Assembly: GCF_002263215.1 (NCBI RefSeq)
Contig: NZ_NLFK01000004.1
Location: 62,001 to 126,000, forward strand
Length of the DNA stretch: 64,000 nucleotides
Direction: 5' to 3'
Source of the DNA: Actinobacillus seminis
GTDB taxonomy: Bacteria > Pseudomonadota > Gammaproteobacteria > Enterobacterales > Pasteurellaceae
The notes below the pieces were generated by a model, which was given only the letters and a program-made list of their open reading frames with translations, did no database searches and was not told the origin of the DNA. Every line of letters starts with the position of its first letter. The stretch's first letter is position 1. A program made the position numbers and the translations under genes. Shown in pieces: positions 52,560 through 62,874 of the stretch.

Positions 52560-52691
52560 ATGGTTCGCATAACGAAACCTTTCACTAATACTGAGGTAGG
52601 ACAAGCCAAAATAAAAGGTAGGAATTATAGACTAATGGATGGGCAAGGGTTTTTGCCGGTGAAAATTAATGACTCAAAACTATGGGTATAG
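52560..52691 (+). pseudogene. N-terminal remnant of a P4-type integrase
   Basis: A 43-codon frame, MVRITKPFTNTEVGQAKIKG then YRLMDGQGFLPVKINDSKLWV and TAG. This is the arm-binding N-terminal domain (DUF4102) that opens tyrosine integrases of P4/prophage type (consensus MARxTKPLTDTEVKxAKPK...LxDGxGLxLxVxPxGSKxW). The catalytic domain is absent. It marks an old genomic-island or prophage insertion beside TAA-2. I see no tRNA gene next to it that could be the attachment site. Confidence 0.75.
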
Positions 52692-52709
52692 TTATAGAAG
52701 AGCAAACCC

Positions 52710-52751
52710 AATCTGACAGTCCCTGTTTAAAATAACTGTGCCTGTCAGATT
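52710..52751. repeat. 10-bp inverted repeat at the integrase/transposase junction
   Basis: AATCTGACAG (52710-52719) and CTGTCAGATT (52742-52751) are perfect inverted copies. The second touches the stop of the transposase remnant, so this may be the right end of the insertion sequence; it could also fold as a transcription hairpin. Confidence 0.55.
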
Positions 52752-52965
52752 AATTTAAGCTTAAATTTTTTTCCGCCCGAATTGGTTTTCCATCAAGTAA
52801 TGTGCTCAACAGCGTTCTTCCGGAGCACATTTTCCTTGATGGGTTCGATGATGGTTATAATACATCAACCATTCATCTAAATCAGCTTGCTATGTGGCTA
52901 AATCGGTATAAATTTTCTTCCGAAATACCACTTGATAAAACTCTTCCGAAAACAGTTCTTTGAAT
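52750..52965 (-). pseudogene. C-terminal remnant of an IS481-like transposase
   Basis: On the minus strand QLFKELFSEEFYQVVFRKKI is followed by YTDLAT, a TAG, QADLDEWLMYYNHHRTHQGK, then after a 1-base slip MCSGRTLLSTLLDGKPIRAE and KNLSLN with a TAA at 52750. This is the end of an rve-type transposase core (EFYQ..FRKK.Y..L..LQADLD.W...YN..RTHQGK.C.GRTP) as in IS481-family elements. One stop, one frameshift and loss of everything upstream mean it is dead. Confidence 0.75.
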
Positions 52966-53024
52966 AATTGGCTAACTGGCGAAGAGTAGCGTCAAATTAA
53001 CCTTTTTCGTTTCAATTACACCGC

Positions 53025-53945
53025 TTATTCGTCCATATAACCCAGACTGCGTAACGCACGTTCATCATCTGCCCAACCGGATTTGACTTTTACCCATAAT
53101 TCCAAGTGGACTTTGTTGTCAAATAAACGCTCCATATCGGCGCGCGCTTCAGTACCAATCACTTTTAGTTTTTGTCCTTTGGCACCGATTACTATTTTTT
53201 TCTGCCCTTCGCGTTCAACCAAAATCAATCCGTTAATTTCATAAGTGCCGCGTTCGTTTAATTTGAATTGTTCAATTTCAACGGTTACGGAATAAGGCAA
53301 TTCTTCGCCCATAAAACGCATTAATTTTTCGCGGATAATTTCTGATGCCATAAAACGTTGTGAACGATCGGTTACATAATCCTCCGGGAAATGATGTACG
53401 CCGGGACGCAATGAAGTGCGGACGATTTTTTGCAAGTTTTGCACATTATTACCACGCTGCGCCGAAATTGGGATAATTTCCGCAAAATTAAATTTTCGGC
53501 TGATTTCCGTAATAAAAGGCAGCATATCATCTTTATTTTTGATATTGTCGATTTTATTGATGGCAAGTACGACAGGCGCTTTGGCTTGACGCAATTTGTT
53601 CAGCACCATTTCGTCATCATCCGTCCAGTGAGTACCATCCACGACAAAAATAATCAGATCCACATCACCGATAGCACTACTCGCCGCGCGGTTCATCAAA
53701 CGGTTAATCGCGCGTTTTTCTTCAATATGCAATCCCGGCGTATCTACGTAAACCGCTTGGTAAGAACCCTCGGTGTGAATACCGACAATGCGATGACGGG
53801 TGGTTTGTGCTTTGCGCGAAGTAATGGAAATTTTTTGCCCTAAAATTTTATTTAATAATGTGGATTTTCCCACATTTGGGCGACCTACAATGGCGATAAA
53901 TCCACAATAGGTTTGTTCAGTTTGAGTTGTGAGGTTTTCAGTCAT
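53025..53945 (-). CDS. era: GTPase Era
   Basis: 306 residues. Essential GTPase that helps mature 16S rRNA and the 30S subunit. G1 [11 protein letters not shown] near residue 22, G3 DTPG, G4 NKID, then a C-terminal KH domain ([20 protein letters not shown]). It overlaps rnc by 4 bases (stop/start ATGA), the conserved rnc-era coupling. It is the last gene of a lepA-lepB-rnc-era run on the minus strand. Confidence 0.97.
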   Translation of the reverse strand: MTENLTTQTEQTYCGFIAIVGRPNVGKSTLLNKILGQKISITSRKAQTTRHRIVGIHTEGSYQAVYVDTPGLHIEEKRAINRLMNRAASSAIGDVDLIIFVVDGTHWTDDDEMVLNKLRQAKAPVVLAINKIDNIKNKDDMLPFITEISRKFNFAEIIPISAQRGNNVQNLQKIVRTSLRPGVHHFPEDYVTDRSQRFMASEIIREKLMRFMGEELPYSVTVEIEQFKLNERGTYEINGLILVEREGQKKIVIGAKGQKLKVIGTEARADMERLFDNKVHLELWVKVKSGWADDERALRSLGYMDE

Positions 53946-54619
53946 TTAATATCCAGTTGTTGTAAAATTTCTTCCGCCACCATTTGCTCCGCTTTGCGGC
54001 GGCTGGAACCTTTACCAATAAAAGTGCGGTCAATATTCGGCACGTTACATTCCACCGTAAAGGTTTGGCAATGAGCCTCTCCTTGAATCTCGATCACATT
54101 GTAAGTTGGTAACGGTAAACGTTTTCCTTGCAAATATTCTTGCAAACGGGTTTTCGGATCTTTTTGGTTATCGCCCGGTTTCATTTCCTGCAACAAAGCT
54201 TGGTACCATAGGCGTACCACCGCAGAGCTTTGCGCCGGCGTGCTATCCAACGAAATAGCACCGATCACAGCCTCAACGCAATCCGCTAAAATAGATTCGC
54301 GTCGAAAACCGCCACTTTTTAATTCGCCGGGTCCCAGCAGCATGTACTCGCCCAATTCAAACTCGCGTGCTAATTCGGCAAGGGTTTGCTCGCGTACCAA
54401 TGTCGCTCGCATACGACTAAGTTCACCTTCGTTGTTGTGAGGAAACCGGTGGTAGAGCGCTTCGGCAATGGTGAAATTCAAAATTGCATCCCCCAAAAAC
54501 TCAAGGCGTTCATTATGTACTTTCGCCGCACTGCGATGAGTTAAGGCTTGTTTTAACAACCCTTCTTGCTTAAATTGATAACCAATTTTGCGTTGCAGTC
54601 TATCTAACTGTTTCATCAT
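53942..54619 (-). CDS. rnc: ribonuclease III
   Basis: 225 residues (E. coli 226). Double-strand-specific endoribonuclease for rRNA processing. N-terminal catalytic domain with signature [12 protein letters not shown] near residue 36, a second acidic site [10 protein letters not shown] near 114, and a C-terminal double-strand-RNA-binding domain ending [17 protein letters not shown]. Start and stop are tightly coupled to lepB (shared base 54619) and era. Confidence 0.97.
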   Translation of the reverse strand: MMKQLDRLQRKIGYQFKQEGLLKQALTHRSAAKVHNERLEFLGDAILNFTIAEALYHRFPHNNEGELSRMRATLVREQTLAELAREFELGEYMLLGPGELKSGGFRRESILADCVEAVIGAISLDSTPAQSSAVVRLWYQALLQEMKPGDNQKDPKTRLQEYLQGKRLPLPTYNVIEIQGEAHCQTFTVECNVPNIDRTFIGKGSSRRKAEQMVAEEILQQLDIK

Positions 54620-55647
54620 TATTTAATTTCGCTGAACATTCGATCAAAACGTAATCCTTTCGGCCACTCGCCCTCGGATTTATCTAAACTTAACCAAATA
54701 TAACTTGCTTTACCGACAATATTTTTTTCCGGCACAAATCCCCAAAAACGGCTGTCGGCACTGTGATTACGATTATCGCCCATCACAAAATATTGTCCTT
54801 CGGGAACTAACCATTCTGTTTCATAATTTTGCTGTCTAACAAAATCTTTGTACATATATAGCGCAAAAGGCGGTTCCGGATCCCAGTGGATTTGATGTTC
54901 AACATTGCCATTTTCCGTTACTGCTAACGGATGAAAATTGCCGAAAATGGGTTTGTTATTGCTGGTGCCGACACGCACCCAAAAGTCTTTATCAGGTTGC
55001 GGATCGCTATAAGTAAATTCTTTGCTGACGCAATCAACGCTGCATTCTTTTCCGTCCTTACCATAGATCACACTGATATGGCGAGTCGCTTCATTATAAA
55101 TTACACGATCGCCCGGCAGACCGATAACCCGTTTAATATAATCAACGTTTGGTTCCGGCGGCGCTTTAAACACAATAACATCACCTCGTTGCACCTTGCC
55201 GGTTTCTACGATCGTATTTTGGAAAACCGGATCTTTAATACCATACGCATATTTTTCAACCAGCAAAAAATCCCCTACGCGCAACGTCGGCTCCATGGAT
55301 CCGGAAGGGATTTGGAATGGTTCAACAATAAATGAACGCAAAATTAAAACAAAGGCCAACACCGGAAAAAGAGAAGATAAAAACTCAACACTTTCCGGCA
55401 CCGGCTCAATTTTAGCTTTTTCTTCTTCGCTTAAGGCTTTGCCCGAACGTTGTTCGGCACGCGCAATTTGGCGTTGGCGTTTCGGTTGCGCAATAAAGCG
55501 ATAGTGGCACCATAACGCTCCGCAAAGTGCGGTCAAAATAATTAATAAAATGGTAAAAGTATTTGGTAACGCAAGGTAATCCAGCCATTTCCAAACACCA
55601 TAACCCAAGGCAATTAAAATAATGAAAAACAGATTGGATTTAGACAT
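54619..55647 (-). CDS. lepB: signal peptidase I
   Basis: 342 residues. Inner-membrane serine protease that removes signal peptides. Two N-terminal membrane segments (about 4-22 and 28-48, and a further one before the catalytic domain near 92-110), then the catalytic Ser in [15 protein letters not shown], the Lys in [15 protein letters not shown], and [19 protein letters not shown] near the C terminus. It starts 8 bases after lepA. lepA-lepB order is conserved. Confidence 0.96.
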   Translation of the reverse strand: MSKSNLFFIILIALGYGVWKWLDYLALPNTFTILLIILTALCGALWCHYRFIAQPKRQRQIARAEQRSGKALSEEEKAKIEPVPESVEFLSSLFPVLAFVLILRSFIVEPFQIPSGSMEPTLRVGDFLLVEKYAYGIKDPVFQNTIVETGKVQRGDVIVFKAPPEPNVDYIKRVIGLPGDRVIYNEATRHISVIYGKDGKECSVDCVSKEFTYSDPQPDKDFWVRVGTSNNKPIFGNFHPLAVTENGNVEHQIHWDPEPPFALYMYKDFVRQQNYETEWLVPEGQYFVMGDNRNHSADSRFWGFVPEKNIVGKASYIWLSLDKSEGEWPKGLRFDRMFSEIK

Positions 55648-55655
55648 AACTATCC

Positions 55656-57452
55656 TTAATTATCTTTTCCTACATGTAAAATCGCTAGAAATGCCTCTTG
55701 TGGAACCTCAACGTTGCCTAAGGATTTCATGCGTTTTTTACCCTCTTTTTGTTTTTGCAACAATTTTTTCTTCCGACTCACGTCGCCACCATAACATTTC
55801 GCCAAAACGTTTTTACGTAATTGTTTCACCGTCGAACGCGCAATGATATGGTTACCGATTGCCGCTTGAATAGCAATATCAAACTGTTGACGAGGAATGA
55901 GCTCACGCATTTTTTCCACCAACTCACGTCCACGATATTGCGCATTATCTTTATGGACAATCAACGCGAGTGCATCCACGCGCTCACCGTTAATCATAAT
56001 ATCCACGCGCACCATATCAGAGGCTTGGAAACGTTTAAAACCATAATCCAAGGAGGCATAACCGCGTGAGGTGGATTTTAAACGATCGAAGAAATCCAAT
56101 ACCACTTCGCCCATTGGGATTTCGTAAGTTAACGCCACTTGGTTACCATGGTAAACCATATTAGTTTGTACCCCACGTTTTTCGACGCATAGGGTGATCA
56201 CATTCCCCAAATAACTTTGCGGCAATAACATATTACATTCCGCAATCGGTTCGCGAATTTCCGCAATATTATTCAGTGGCGGCAATTTTGCCGGACTATC
56301 AACATAGACAACTTCCCCGTTGGTTTGTTCCACTTCATATACGACCGTCGGCGCTGTTGTAATCAAATCCAAGTTGTATTCACGTTCCAAACGCTCTTGG
56401 ATAATTTCCATGTGTAATAAGCCCAAGAAGCCGCAGCGGAAACCAAAGCCAAGTGCGGTAGAATTTTCCGGTTCATAGAACAATGACGCGTCGTTTAAGC
56501 TAAGTTTGCCCAGCGCATCACGAAATGCTTCATAATCATCAGAACTGATCGGGAAAAGCCCCGCATACACTTGCGGTTTGACTTTTTTAAAGCCCGGTAA
56601 CACCGAGATTGCCGGATTGTTGTGTGAGGTTAAGGTATCGCCTACCGGTGCGCCCAAAATATCTTTGATCGCACAAACCACCCAGCCGACTTCGCCGCAA
56701 TTTAATTGCGCGGTATCCACTTGTTTCGGTGTAAAAATCCCCAAGCGATCCACGTTATAAGATTGACCGGTGGACATGACCTTGATCTTATCTCCTTTGC
56801 GTAATATGCCATTTTTAATCCGCACCAAGGACACAACGCCCAAATAATTATCAAACCAAGAGTCAATGATTAAGGCTTGCAACGGGGCATTCGGATCGCC
56901 TTCCGGTGCCGGAATTTTACGCACAATTTCTTCCAATACATCATCAATGCCTTGTCCGGTTTTAGCAGAACAACGCACCGCATCCAGCGCATCAATGCCC
57001 ACAATATCTTCAATTTCTTCGGCAACACGTTCCGGATCTGCTGCCGGCAAATCGATTTTGTTTAAAATCGGCACGACTTCCAAATTCATCTCAATGGCGG
57101 TGTAACAGTTAGCCAAAGTTTGCGCTTCCACCCCTTGCCCCGCATCCACCACCAACAGTGCGCCTTCACATGCGGCTAAAGAACGAGAGACTTCGTAAGA
57201 AAAGTCCACGTGTCCCGGCGTATCGATAAAATTTAATTGGTAGGTTTCGCCATCTCTTGCTTGGTAATTTAAGGTCACGCTTTGCGCTTTAATGGTGATT
57301 CCGCGCTCACGTTCTAAATCCATTGAGTCTAAAACTTGCTCCGCCATCTCACGATCGGAAAGCCCGCCACAGGTTTGAATTAAACGATCCGAAAGCGTTG
57401 ATTTACCATGATCAATGTGAGCAATAATTGAAAAGTTTCTGATATTCTGCAT
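55656..57452 (-). CDS. lepA: elongation factor 4 (LepA)
   Basis: 598 residues (E. coli 599). Translational GTPase that acts on ribosome biogenesis/back-translocation. G1 AHIDHGKST near residue 10, [10 protein letters not shown] switch region, [14 protein letters not shown], then domains II, III, V and the LepA-specific C-terminal domain. The end is [20 protein letters not shown]. First gene of the lepA-lepB-rnc-era run; the 339-base gap upstream must hold its promoter. Confidence 0.97.
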   Translation of the reverse strand: MQNIRNFSIIAHIDHGKSTLSDRLIQTCGGLSDREMAEQVLDSMDLERERGITIKAQSVTLNYQARDGETYQLNFIDTPGHVDFSYEVSRSLAACEGALLVVDAGQGVEAQTLANCYTAIEMNLEVVPILNKIDLPAADPERVAEEIEDIVGIDALDAVRCSAKTGQGIDDVLEEIVRKIPAPEGDPNAPLQALIIDSWFDNYLGVVSLVRIKNGILRKGDKIKVMSTGQSYNVDRLGIFTPKQVDTAQLNCGEVGWVVCAIKDILGAPVGDTLTSHNNPAISVLPGFKKVKPQVYAGLFPISSDDYEAFRDALGKLSLNDASLFYEPENSTALGFGFRCGFLGLLHMEIIQERLEREYNLDLITTAPTVVYEVEQTNGEVVYVDSPAKLPPLNNIAEIREPIAECNMLLPQSYLGNVITLCVEKRGVQTNMVYHGNQVALTYEIPMGEVVLDFFDRLKSTSRGYASLDYGFKRFQASDMVRVDIMINGERVDALALIVHKDNAQYRGRELVEKMRELIPRQQFDIAIQAAIGNHIIARSTVKQLRKNVLAKCYGGDVSRKKKLLQKQKEGKKRMKSLGNVEVPQEAFLAILHVGKDN

Positions 57453-57738
57453 ATTTTTAAATAATGTAATACTTAAATTTAACTAAGGTTTAACTATGGG
57501 ATTTTACCTGAATATCAAGAAATACGCCATACGAATAGCGGAAAGTGCGGTAATTTTTTAGCAAATTTTTTGTGACGATAAAATGCACAAATTTAATATA
57601 ATGATTTTAACACCGCAAAACGATAAAGCGAATAAAAGCGCTCTTCGGATCCTTTGTCCTTTAAAATTGAACTAAATAAAAATGTAATTGGAGCATAATA
57701 TAGGGGTAGTTCAATTAATTAAAGCATTAAGAAAGAAA

Positions 57739-57768
57739 TAAAAAAGCTCTTACCTTGGCGACAAGAGC
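57739..57768 (-). terminator. intrinsic terminator of grcA
   Basis: GCTCTT (57746-57751) pairs with AAGAGC (57763-57768); on the minus strand the stem runs into TTTTTTATTTC, 24 bases past the grcA stop. Apart from this, the lepA-grcA gap holds one uptake-signal core (57544) and nothing else I can name. Confidence 0.8.
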
Positions 57769-57791
57769 GTGATATAACGTTTTTCGAGCAA

Positions 57792-58175
57792 TTATAAACT
57801 TTCAGTGAAAGTACGGGTAATGACATCGCGTTGTTGTTCCGGCGTCAAAGAGTTGAAACGCACGGCATAACCGGAAACACGGATAGTTAATTGCGGATAT
57901 TTTTCAGGGTGTTTTACTGCATCCTCTAAGGTTTCGCGGCGTAATACGTTTACGTTTAAGTGTTGACCACCTTCTACTTTTACTGTCGGCGCAACGTCAA
58001 CCGGTAATTCGCGATATTCAATTTGACCTAATTCGCTTACTGCAACCACTTGATCTTCAGCAAAATCGCCTTTGGCACATAAACAACGAGCTTCATCTTT
58101 TTCACTGTCTAATAACCAAAATGAATTTAATAGATTGTCATTCGCCGCTTGTGTAATTTGGATACCTTTAATCAT
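57792..58175 (-). CDS. grcA: autonomous glycyl radical cofactor GrcA
   Basis: 127 residues, the E. coli YfiD length. Spare C-terminal piece of pyruvate formate-lyase that takes over the glycyl radical when PflB is cut by oxygen. The radical glycine lies in [20 protein letters not shown] near the C terminus. GGAGGCATTAT precedes the ATG. Two FNR boxes upstream suggest induction in low oxygen. The activating enzyme gene pflA is at 24757. Confidence 0.96.
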   Translation of the reverse strand: MIKGIQITQAANDNLLNSFWLLDSEKDEARCLCAKGDFAEDQVVAVSELGQIEYRELPVDVAPTVKVEGGQHLNVNVLRRETLEDAVKHPEKYPQLTIRVSGYAVRFNSLTPEQQRDVITRTFTESL

Positions 58176-58252
58176 AATGCCTCCTAAGTTGGCGTGTTAG
58201 TTTGTTTAAATTGGCAACAATTTTAGCAAAAAATTTGAGACTTTCAAATATT

Positions 58253-58266
58253 TTGATATAAATCAG
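58253..58266 (-). promoter_or_regulatory. FNR box 1 upstream of grcA
   Basis: TTGATATAAATCAG matches the FNR consensus TTGATnnnnATCAA at all but the last base, centred about 84 bases before the grcA ATG. Confidence 0.75.
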
Positions 58267-58294
58267 ATTGTTTTTTAAAACTAATTTATTGAAA

Positions 58295-58308
58295 TTGATA
58301 CAAATCAA
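58295..58308 (-). promoter_or_regulatory. FNR box 2 upstream of grcA
   Basis: TTGATACAAATCAA is a perfect match to the FNR consensus TTGATnnnnATCAA, 42 bases further upstream than box 1. Tandem FNR sites are known for E. coli yfiD (grcA). Confidence 0.8.
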
Positions 58309-58452
58309 AAAATATTAAAATTAATAAGATTTATTGCAACCAAAATTTAACATTTTATTTTCCTTGCACTAACGCTATGCAATAAATCTATTAATTTTAT
58401 GTGAGGTTATTTATAATGAGACACATAGCTATTCCAGTGATAAGGGGGAAAT

Positions 58453-59124
58453 ATGAAAACGTGGAAAGAGGCAATTGGTCAAGAAAAAGTACAGCCTTAT
58501 TTTCAACATATTTTACGCCAAGTACAAGAAGCGAGAAATGCCGGCAAGGTAGTTTTTCCACCGATAGAAGATATATTTACTGCATTTAAACTGACTGAAT
58601 TTGATCAGGTAAAAGTAGTGATTTTAGGGCAAGATCCTTACCACCGTCCCAATCAGGCACATGGATTAGCATTTTCTGTACGCCCGGGGGTGCAACCACC
58701 ACCTTCGTTACAAAATATTTATAAAGCCTTGTCAAATGATTTTTCTGATTTCGTCATCCCTAATAACTATGGTTACTTAGTACAATGGGCTCAACAGGGG
58801 GTATTGCTGTTAAATACAGTATTGACCGTTGAACAGGGACTGGCAAATTCACATGCTCATTTTGGCTGGGAAACGTTTACCGATCGCGTTATTGAGTCAC
58901 TTAATCAATATCGTGACCATTTGGTATTTTTGTTGTGGGGAAGTCATGCGCAAAAAAAGGGGCAGTTTATTAACCGGCAAAAACATTATGTGCTAACTGC
59001 GCCACACCCCTCGCCATTATCCGCTCATCGAGGTTTTTTTACTTGCCGGCATTTTTTAAAAACCAATGCTTATTTGCGTCAACATCAATTAACGGAAATT
59101 AACTGGCAAATTACGCCTCAATAA
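58453..59124 (+). CDS. ung: uracil-DNA glycosylase
   Basis: 223 residues. Removes uracil from DNA. The catalytic motif [20 protein letters not shown] near residue 57 contains the water-activating Asp, and the C-terminal loop [15 protein letters not shown] is the leucine-loop motif. AGGGGGAAAT precedes the ATG. It begins a plus-strand run with yaaA (28-base gap), a lipoprotein gene and fieF. Confidence 0.97.
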   Translation: MKTWKEAIGQEKVQPYFQHILRQVQEARNAGKVVFPPIEDIFTAFKLTEFDQVKVVILGQDPYHRPNQAHGLAFSVRPGVQPPPSLQNIYKALSNDFSDFVIPNNYGYLVQWAQQGVLLLNTVLTVEQGLANSHAHFGWETFTDRVIESLNQYRDHLVFLLWGSHAQKKGQFINRQKHYVLTAPHPSPLSAHRGFFTCRHFLKTNAYLRQHQLTEINWQITPQ

Positions 59125-59152
59125 ATACGAAATTCATTATAGGAAAATTCAT

Positions 59153-59929
59153 ATGTTAGCCATTATTTCTCCGGCAAAAACGCTGGATTTTGAAAGTGCG
59201 GTGCAAAATTTACCGTTTTCACAGCCTTTATTAACAGAATATAGCGAACAGCTTATTCAAATTTGCCGTCAATTAAGCCCGGCGGAGGTCGCGTCGCTGA
59301 TGTCAATTAGCGATAAATTAGCGGGGCTCAATGTGGCGCGTTTTGCTCAATGGCAACGTGAGCATACTGAAGAAAATGCACGTGCTGCTATTTATGCCTT
59401 TAAAGGTGATGTTTATACCAGTTTGGACGTGGAAACCCTTTCCGCCGAAGATATTTTGTTCGCGCAATCTCATTTACGGATGTTATCCGGTTTGTACGGG
59501 CTTTTACGTCCACTGGATTTGATGCAGGCCTATCGTTTAGAAATGGGAACTAAATTACATAATCCGCAAGGCAAAGATTTATATGCATTTTGGGGCAATA
59601 TTATCACTCAATATTTACAACAAGCCATTGATGAACAAGGGGATAATATTTTAGTCAATTTGGCCTCTGACGAATATTACAAATCGGTGCGTAAAACGCA
59701 GTTAAAGGCAACGATTATTAAACCGGTGTTTTTGGATAATAAAAACGGGAAATATAAAGTGATCAGTTTTTATGCTAAAAAGGCGCGTGGATTAATGTGT
59801 CGCTATATCATTCAAAATCGTTTAACCGAAGTCGAACAATTAAAACAATTTGATTTAGGCAGTTACCGTTTTGACGAAGCGGCATCAAGTAAACAAGAAT
59901 TTATTTTTAAACGGGATTTAGCAGAATAA
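59153..59929 (+). CDS. yaaA: peroxide stress protein YaaA (DUF328)
   Basis: 258 residues. YaaA/DUF328 protein that in E. coli limits free iron during peroxide stress. Begins with [15 protein letters not shown], contains [20 protein letters not shown] and [18 protein letters not shown], and near the C terminus [19 protein letters not shown], all typical. Followed 1 base later by the small lipoprotein gene. Confidence 0.95.
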   Translation: MLAIISPAKTLDFESAVQNLPFSQPLLTEYSEQLIQICRQLSPAEVASLMSISDKLAGLNVARFAQWQREHTEENARAAIYAFKGDVYTSLDVETLSAEDILFAQSHLRMLSGLYGLLRPLDLMQAYRLEMGTKLHNPQGKDLYAFWGNIITQYLQQAIDEQGDNILVNLASDEYYKSVRKTQLKATIIKPVFLDNKNGKYKVISFYAKKARGLMCRYIIQNRLTEVEQLKQFDLGSYRFDEAASSKQEFIFKRDLAE

Positions 59930-59930
59930 G

Positions 59931-60491
59931 ATGAAAAAAATTGTCGTTATTTTGACCGCACTTTTGTTAAGTGCTTGCGCATCACACTCCCAATTATCCG
60001 CGCCAAAAATGATTAATCATGGCAATAAAAGCTTTTATTTGGCGTTGCAACAGGATTTGGGTAAAGTAGGACATTATATGTATTTAAAAAAAGAAGATAC
60101 GCTGGAAAATTGGCAAAGTGCGGTGGAATTATTGTTAGATCGTAGCCCCAAACGCGATTTTAAAGAACGCATTGCCTTGCGCAAGAATGTGTATAAAAAA
60201 ACTGGCGTCGAATATTTTAAATTATATGAAAAAAATCATACGCTGTATTCTTATGTGATTTATGCACCTTCCGCACGCAATAAAAATTGGCAAGTAGATG
60301 TGGCTAAAGGAAAAAATATACCACAATGTGGATTTGTCCAATATCAATACTCCCTTAAAGTGGCAAAAAATAAAAAGCTGATGAATATGAACAATGTCAA
60401 AATTGCGAACTATTTAAAACGCTATGTGGTTGATAAAGAATTGAAAAATTTAATGAAAGCCAATTGGAATTGGGGATGTGGTAATGAATAA
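59931..60491 (+). CDS. small lipoprotein of unknown function
   Basis: 186 residues. Lipoprotein signal with lipobox LLSAC (lipid Cys at residue 16); the signal peptide is partly encoded by an uptake-signal core (GACCGCACTT). The mature part is basic, with no domain I recognise (GHYMYLKKEDTLENWQSAVE; WQVDVAKGKNIPQCGFVQYQ) and two late cysteines. Starts 1 base after yaaA and overlaps fieF by 8 bases, so it is part of that transcript. Confidence 0.8.
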   Translation: MKKIVVILTALLLSACASHSQLSAPKMINHGNKSFYLALQQDLGKVGHYMYLKKEDTLENWQSAVELLLDRSPKRDFKERIALRKNVYKKTGVEYFKLYEKNHTLYSYVIYAPSARNKNWQVDVAKGKNIPQCGFVQYQYSLKVAKNKKLMNMNNVKIANYLKRYVVDKELKNLMKANWNWGCGNE

Positions 60492-61380
60492 TGTCTATTC
60501 AAAACAAGTAAAAACTGCCGCGAATTTGGCAGTTTTTACTGCCCTTATATTAATTTTGATCAAAGGTTTAGCTTGGTGGAAAACCGGATCAGTCAGTATG
60601 TTGGCGTCCATTACCGATTCAATGTTGGATCTGTTGGCTTCCTTTATGAATATGCTGATTTTGCGCTTTGCCTTAATGCCGGCGGATGACAATCATTCCT
60701 TTGGTCATGGCAAAGCGGAATCCTTAGCGGCGATAGCACAAAGCGCATTTATTTCCGGATCGGCAATTTTTCTCTTACTACAAGGTATTCACCGTCTCCA
60801 TGCCCCACAACCGCTAACTAATACCCATCTCGGTTTGGTAGTTATCGCTTTTTCTATTCTTGCCACGTTATTTTTAGTGTGGTTTCAAGGGCGTGTTATC
60901 CGACAAACAGACAGCCCGGCGATCAAAGCAGATCGCCTGCATTACAAAACTGATTTGTTTATGAATATCGTCATCTTATTGTCCTTACTTTTAACCGATT
61001 TTGGGTTTATCCTGGCAGATGCCGTTTTTGCGATTTTGATTGCTTTGTATATTTTAGCCAGTGCATTAAAAATGCTATTTGATGCTATTCAGTTATTACT
61101 CGATCGCGCTTTGCCACAAGATGAAATTGATCAAATTACACAGATTATCCTGGATGATCCTAATATCTTAGGTTTTCATGACTTGCGAACTCGCCGTTCC
61201 GGCGCAACACGCTTTATTCAATTTCATTTGGAATTAGATGATAATTTGTCCTTTTTAGCTGCCCATGAGATTACGGATAGGTTGGAAAAACGCTTAACTA
61301 GCGCCTTTTCTCATGTTGATATTGTTATCCATCACGAGCCGACCGGCGTGGTTCAACAGAAAAATCATAAGCCGGATTAA
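60484..61380 (+). CDS. fieF: cation diffusion facilitator (FieF type)
   Basis: 298 residues from the ATG at 60484 (GGGGATG just upstream); the GTG two codons earlier is less likely. Inner-membrane metal/proton antiporter. Six helices; metal-site Asp in DSMLDLLASFMN near residue 39 and the HxxxD of HYKTDLFMNIV near 153; cytosolic C-terminal domain with GFHDLRTRRSGATRFIQFHL and VDIVIHHEP. Exports zinc/ferrous iron in E. coli. Downstream of yaaA, which also concerns iron, a plausible functional link. Confidence 0.93.
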   Translation: MNNVYSKQVKTAANLAVFTALILILIKGLAWWKTGSVSMLASITDSMLDLLASFMNMLILRFALMPADDNHSFGHGKAESLAAIAQSAFISGSAIFLLLQGIHRLHAPQPLTNTHLGLVVIAFSILATLFLVWFQGRVIRQTDSPAIKADRLHYKTDLFMNIVILLSLLLTDFGFILADAVFAILIALYILASALKMLFDAIQLLLDRALPQDEIDQITQIILDDPNILGFHDLRTRRSGATRFIQFHLELDDNLSFLAAHEITDRLEKRLTSAFSHVDIVIHHEPTGVVQQKNHKPD

Positions 61381-61483
61381 AATGTGGTGTAATTCATAAA
61401 GATTTTTGTAGAGCAGAAATCATGAATAGTGTAATCTAGGCGCAATTTTAGTATTTATTTTTAAACTTAAATAGGTGTAATCT

Positions 61484-62449
61484 ATGATTAGAAAAATTGC
61501 AGTTTTAACCAGCGGCGGTGACGCACCGGGGATGAATGCCGCGATCCGAGGCGTGGTTCGCGCAGCGTTATCGGAAGGGCTTGAGGTTTATGGTATTTAT
61601 GAAGGATATAAAGGACTTTATAACAATAAAATCAAGCAGTTAACCCGTTACAGCGTTTCTGACGTCATCAATCGTGGAGGTACTTTCCTTGGTTCGGCAC
61701 GTTTCCCTGAATTTAAAGATCCGGCAATTCGTGCTAAATGTGCGGAAATTTTACGTTCTCATGGCATTGACGCCTTAGTCGTCATTGGTGGGGACGGTTC
61801 TTATATGGGAGCAAAATTACTGACCGAGGAACACGGTTTCCCTTGTGTTGGGATCCTGGGAACCATTGACAACGATGTCGCCGGAACAGACTATACCATT
61901 GGCTATCAAACTGCGCTTGAAACTGCAGTAGAAGCTATCGACCGTTTACGTGATACCTCAAGCTCTCATCAACGCATTTCCATCGTAGAAATTATGGGCA
62001 GACATTGTAGCGATTTAACTATCTCTGCCGGGATTGCTGGAGGCTGCGAATATATCGTGGCATCAGAAGTGGAATTTAATCGCGAAGAACTGATCCAACA
62101 AATTGAACGTAGTATTATTAAAGGTAAACGGCATGCCATTATCGTAATTACCGAGTTAATTTGTGATGTAAATGCGCTTGCTAAAGAAATTGAAGCTCGT
62201 GTCGGACATGAAACGCGTGCCACTATCCTCGGTCACATTCAACGTGGCGGTACACCTTGTGCTTTTGACCGTATCCTCGGCTCCCGTATGGGCGTTTATG
62301 CGGTCGATTTATTATTACAAGGAAAAGGCGGCTATTGTGTCGGTATTCAAAATGAGCAATTAGTTCACCACGATATTATTGACGCCATCAATAATATGCG
62401 TCGCGAATTCAAAGCCGATTGGCTCGCAATGTCTGAGCGTTTGTATTAA
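61484..62449 (+). CDS. pfkA: ATP-dependent 6-phosphofructokinase
   Basis: 321 residues. Allosteric glycolytic enzyme. Nucleotide-binding [20 protein letters not shown] near residue 9, GGDGSYMGA near 103, the catalytic [18 protein letters not shown] with Asp, and the signature [20 protein letters not shown] near 165. ATP type, as Gly rather than Asp follows the GGDGS motif. FieF precedes it by 103 bases; likely own promoter in that gap. Confidence 0.97.
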   Translation: MIRKIAVLTSGGDAPGMNAAIRGVVRAALSEGLEVYGIYEGYKGLYNNKIKQLTRYSVSDVINRGGTFLGSARFPEFKDPAIRAKCAEILRSHGIDALVVIGGDGSYMGAKLLTEEHGFPCVGILGTIDNDVAGTDYTIGYQTALETAVEAIDRLRDTSSSHQRISIVEIMGRHCSDLTISAGIAGGCEYIVASEVEFNREELIQQIERSIIKGKRHAIIVITELICDVNALAKEIEARVGHETRATILGHIQRGGTPCAFDRILGSRMGVYAVDLLLQGKGGYCVGIQNEQLVHHDIIDAINNMRREFKADWLAMSERLY

Positions 62450-62495
62450 TCCATACAAATCCTACGACAACAAATAGTTAGGTTTTACCAAATTT

Positions 62496-62535
62496 ATCCA
62501 ATAAGCCTCCCTAATGGCTTATTGGATATTATGTT
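62496..62535 (+). terminator. hairpin terminator of pfkA
   Basis: ATCCAATAAGCC (62496-62507) pairs perfectly with GGCTTATTGGAT (62516-62527), followed by ATTATGTTTTC. Rest of the 425-base gap is very AT-rich with no further structure I can name. Confidence 0.65.
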
Positions 62536-62874
62536 TTCTATCAATCACAAAATATTACCAAAGTATCTGATTAATTCCCCTTATCTATTCGTAATCTATT
62601 TTTTCACTTCTCTAATAATATCAATATAACCTGACAATAAACGTTGAATACAAAATTTGAACGCATGATGAAATTTATTTTTCAAAAATTTAAAAATAAT
62701 ATTTTTATAAAATTTAAACTTTATTGATAATAAAAGTAATAATTTGATTATTATTAGGATTTTCTTCAGCTTTATGATTTTTGTGATACACTAATCAAAA
62801 TTAAAATTTTGAAATTTATCTATTTCAGAATTTATGTTTTAATTAAGCTGTATTTTTAATTTGGGAGACTAAAT

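Noticed and set aside
62770-62810. CRP site (TTTGTGATACACTAATCAAAA) before the phosphatase gene
   Set aside because: Only the left half matches TGTGA; the right half is too far from TCACA.
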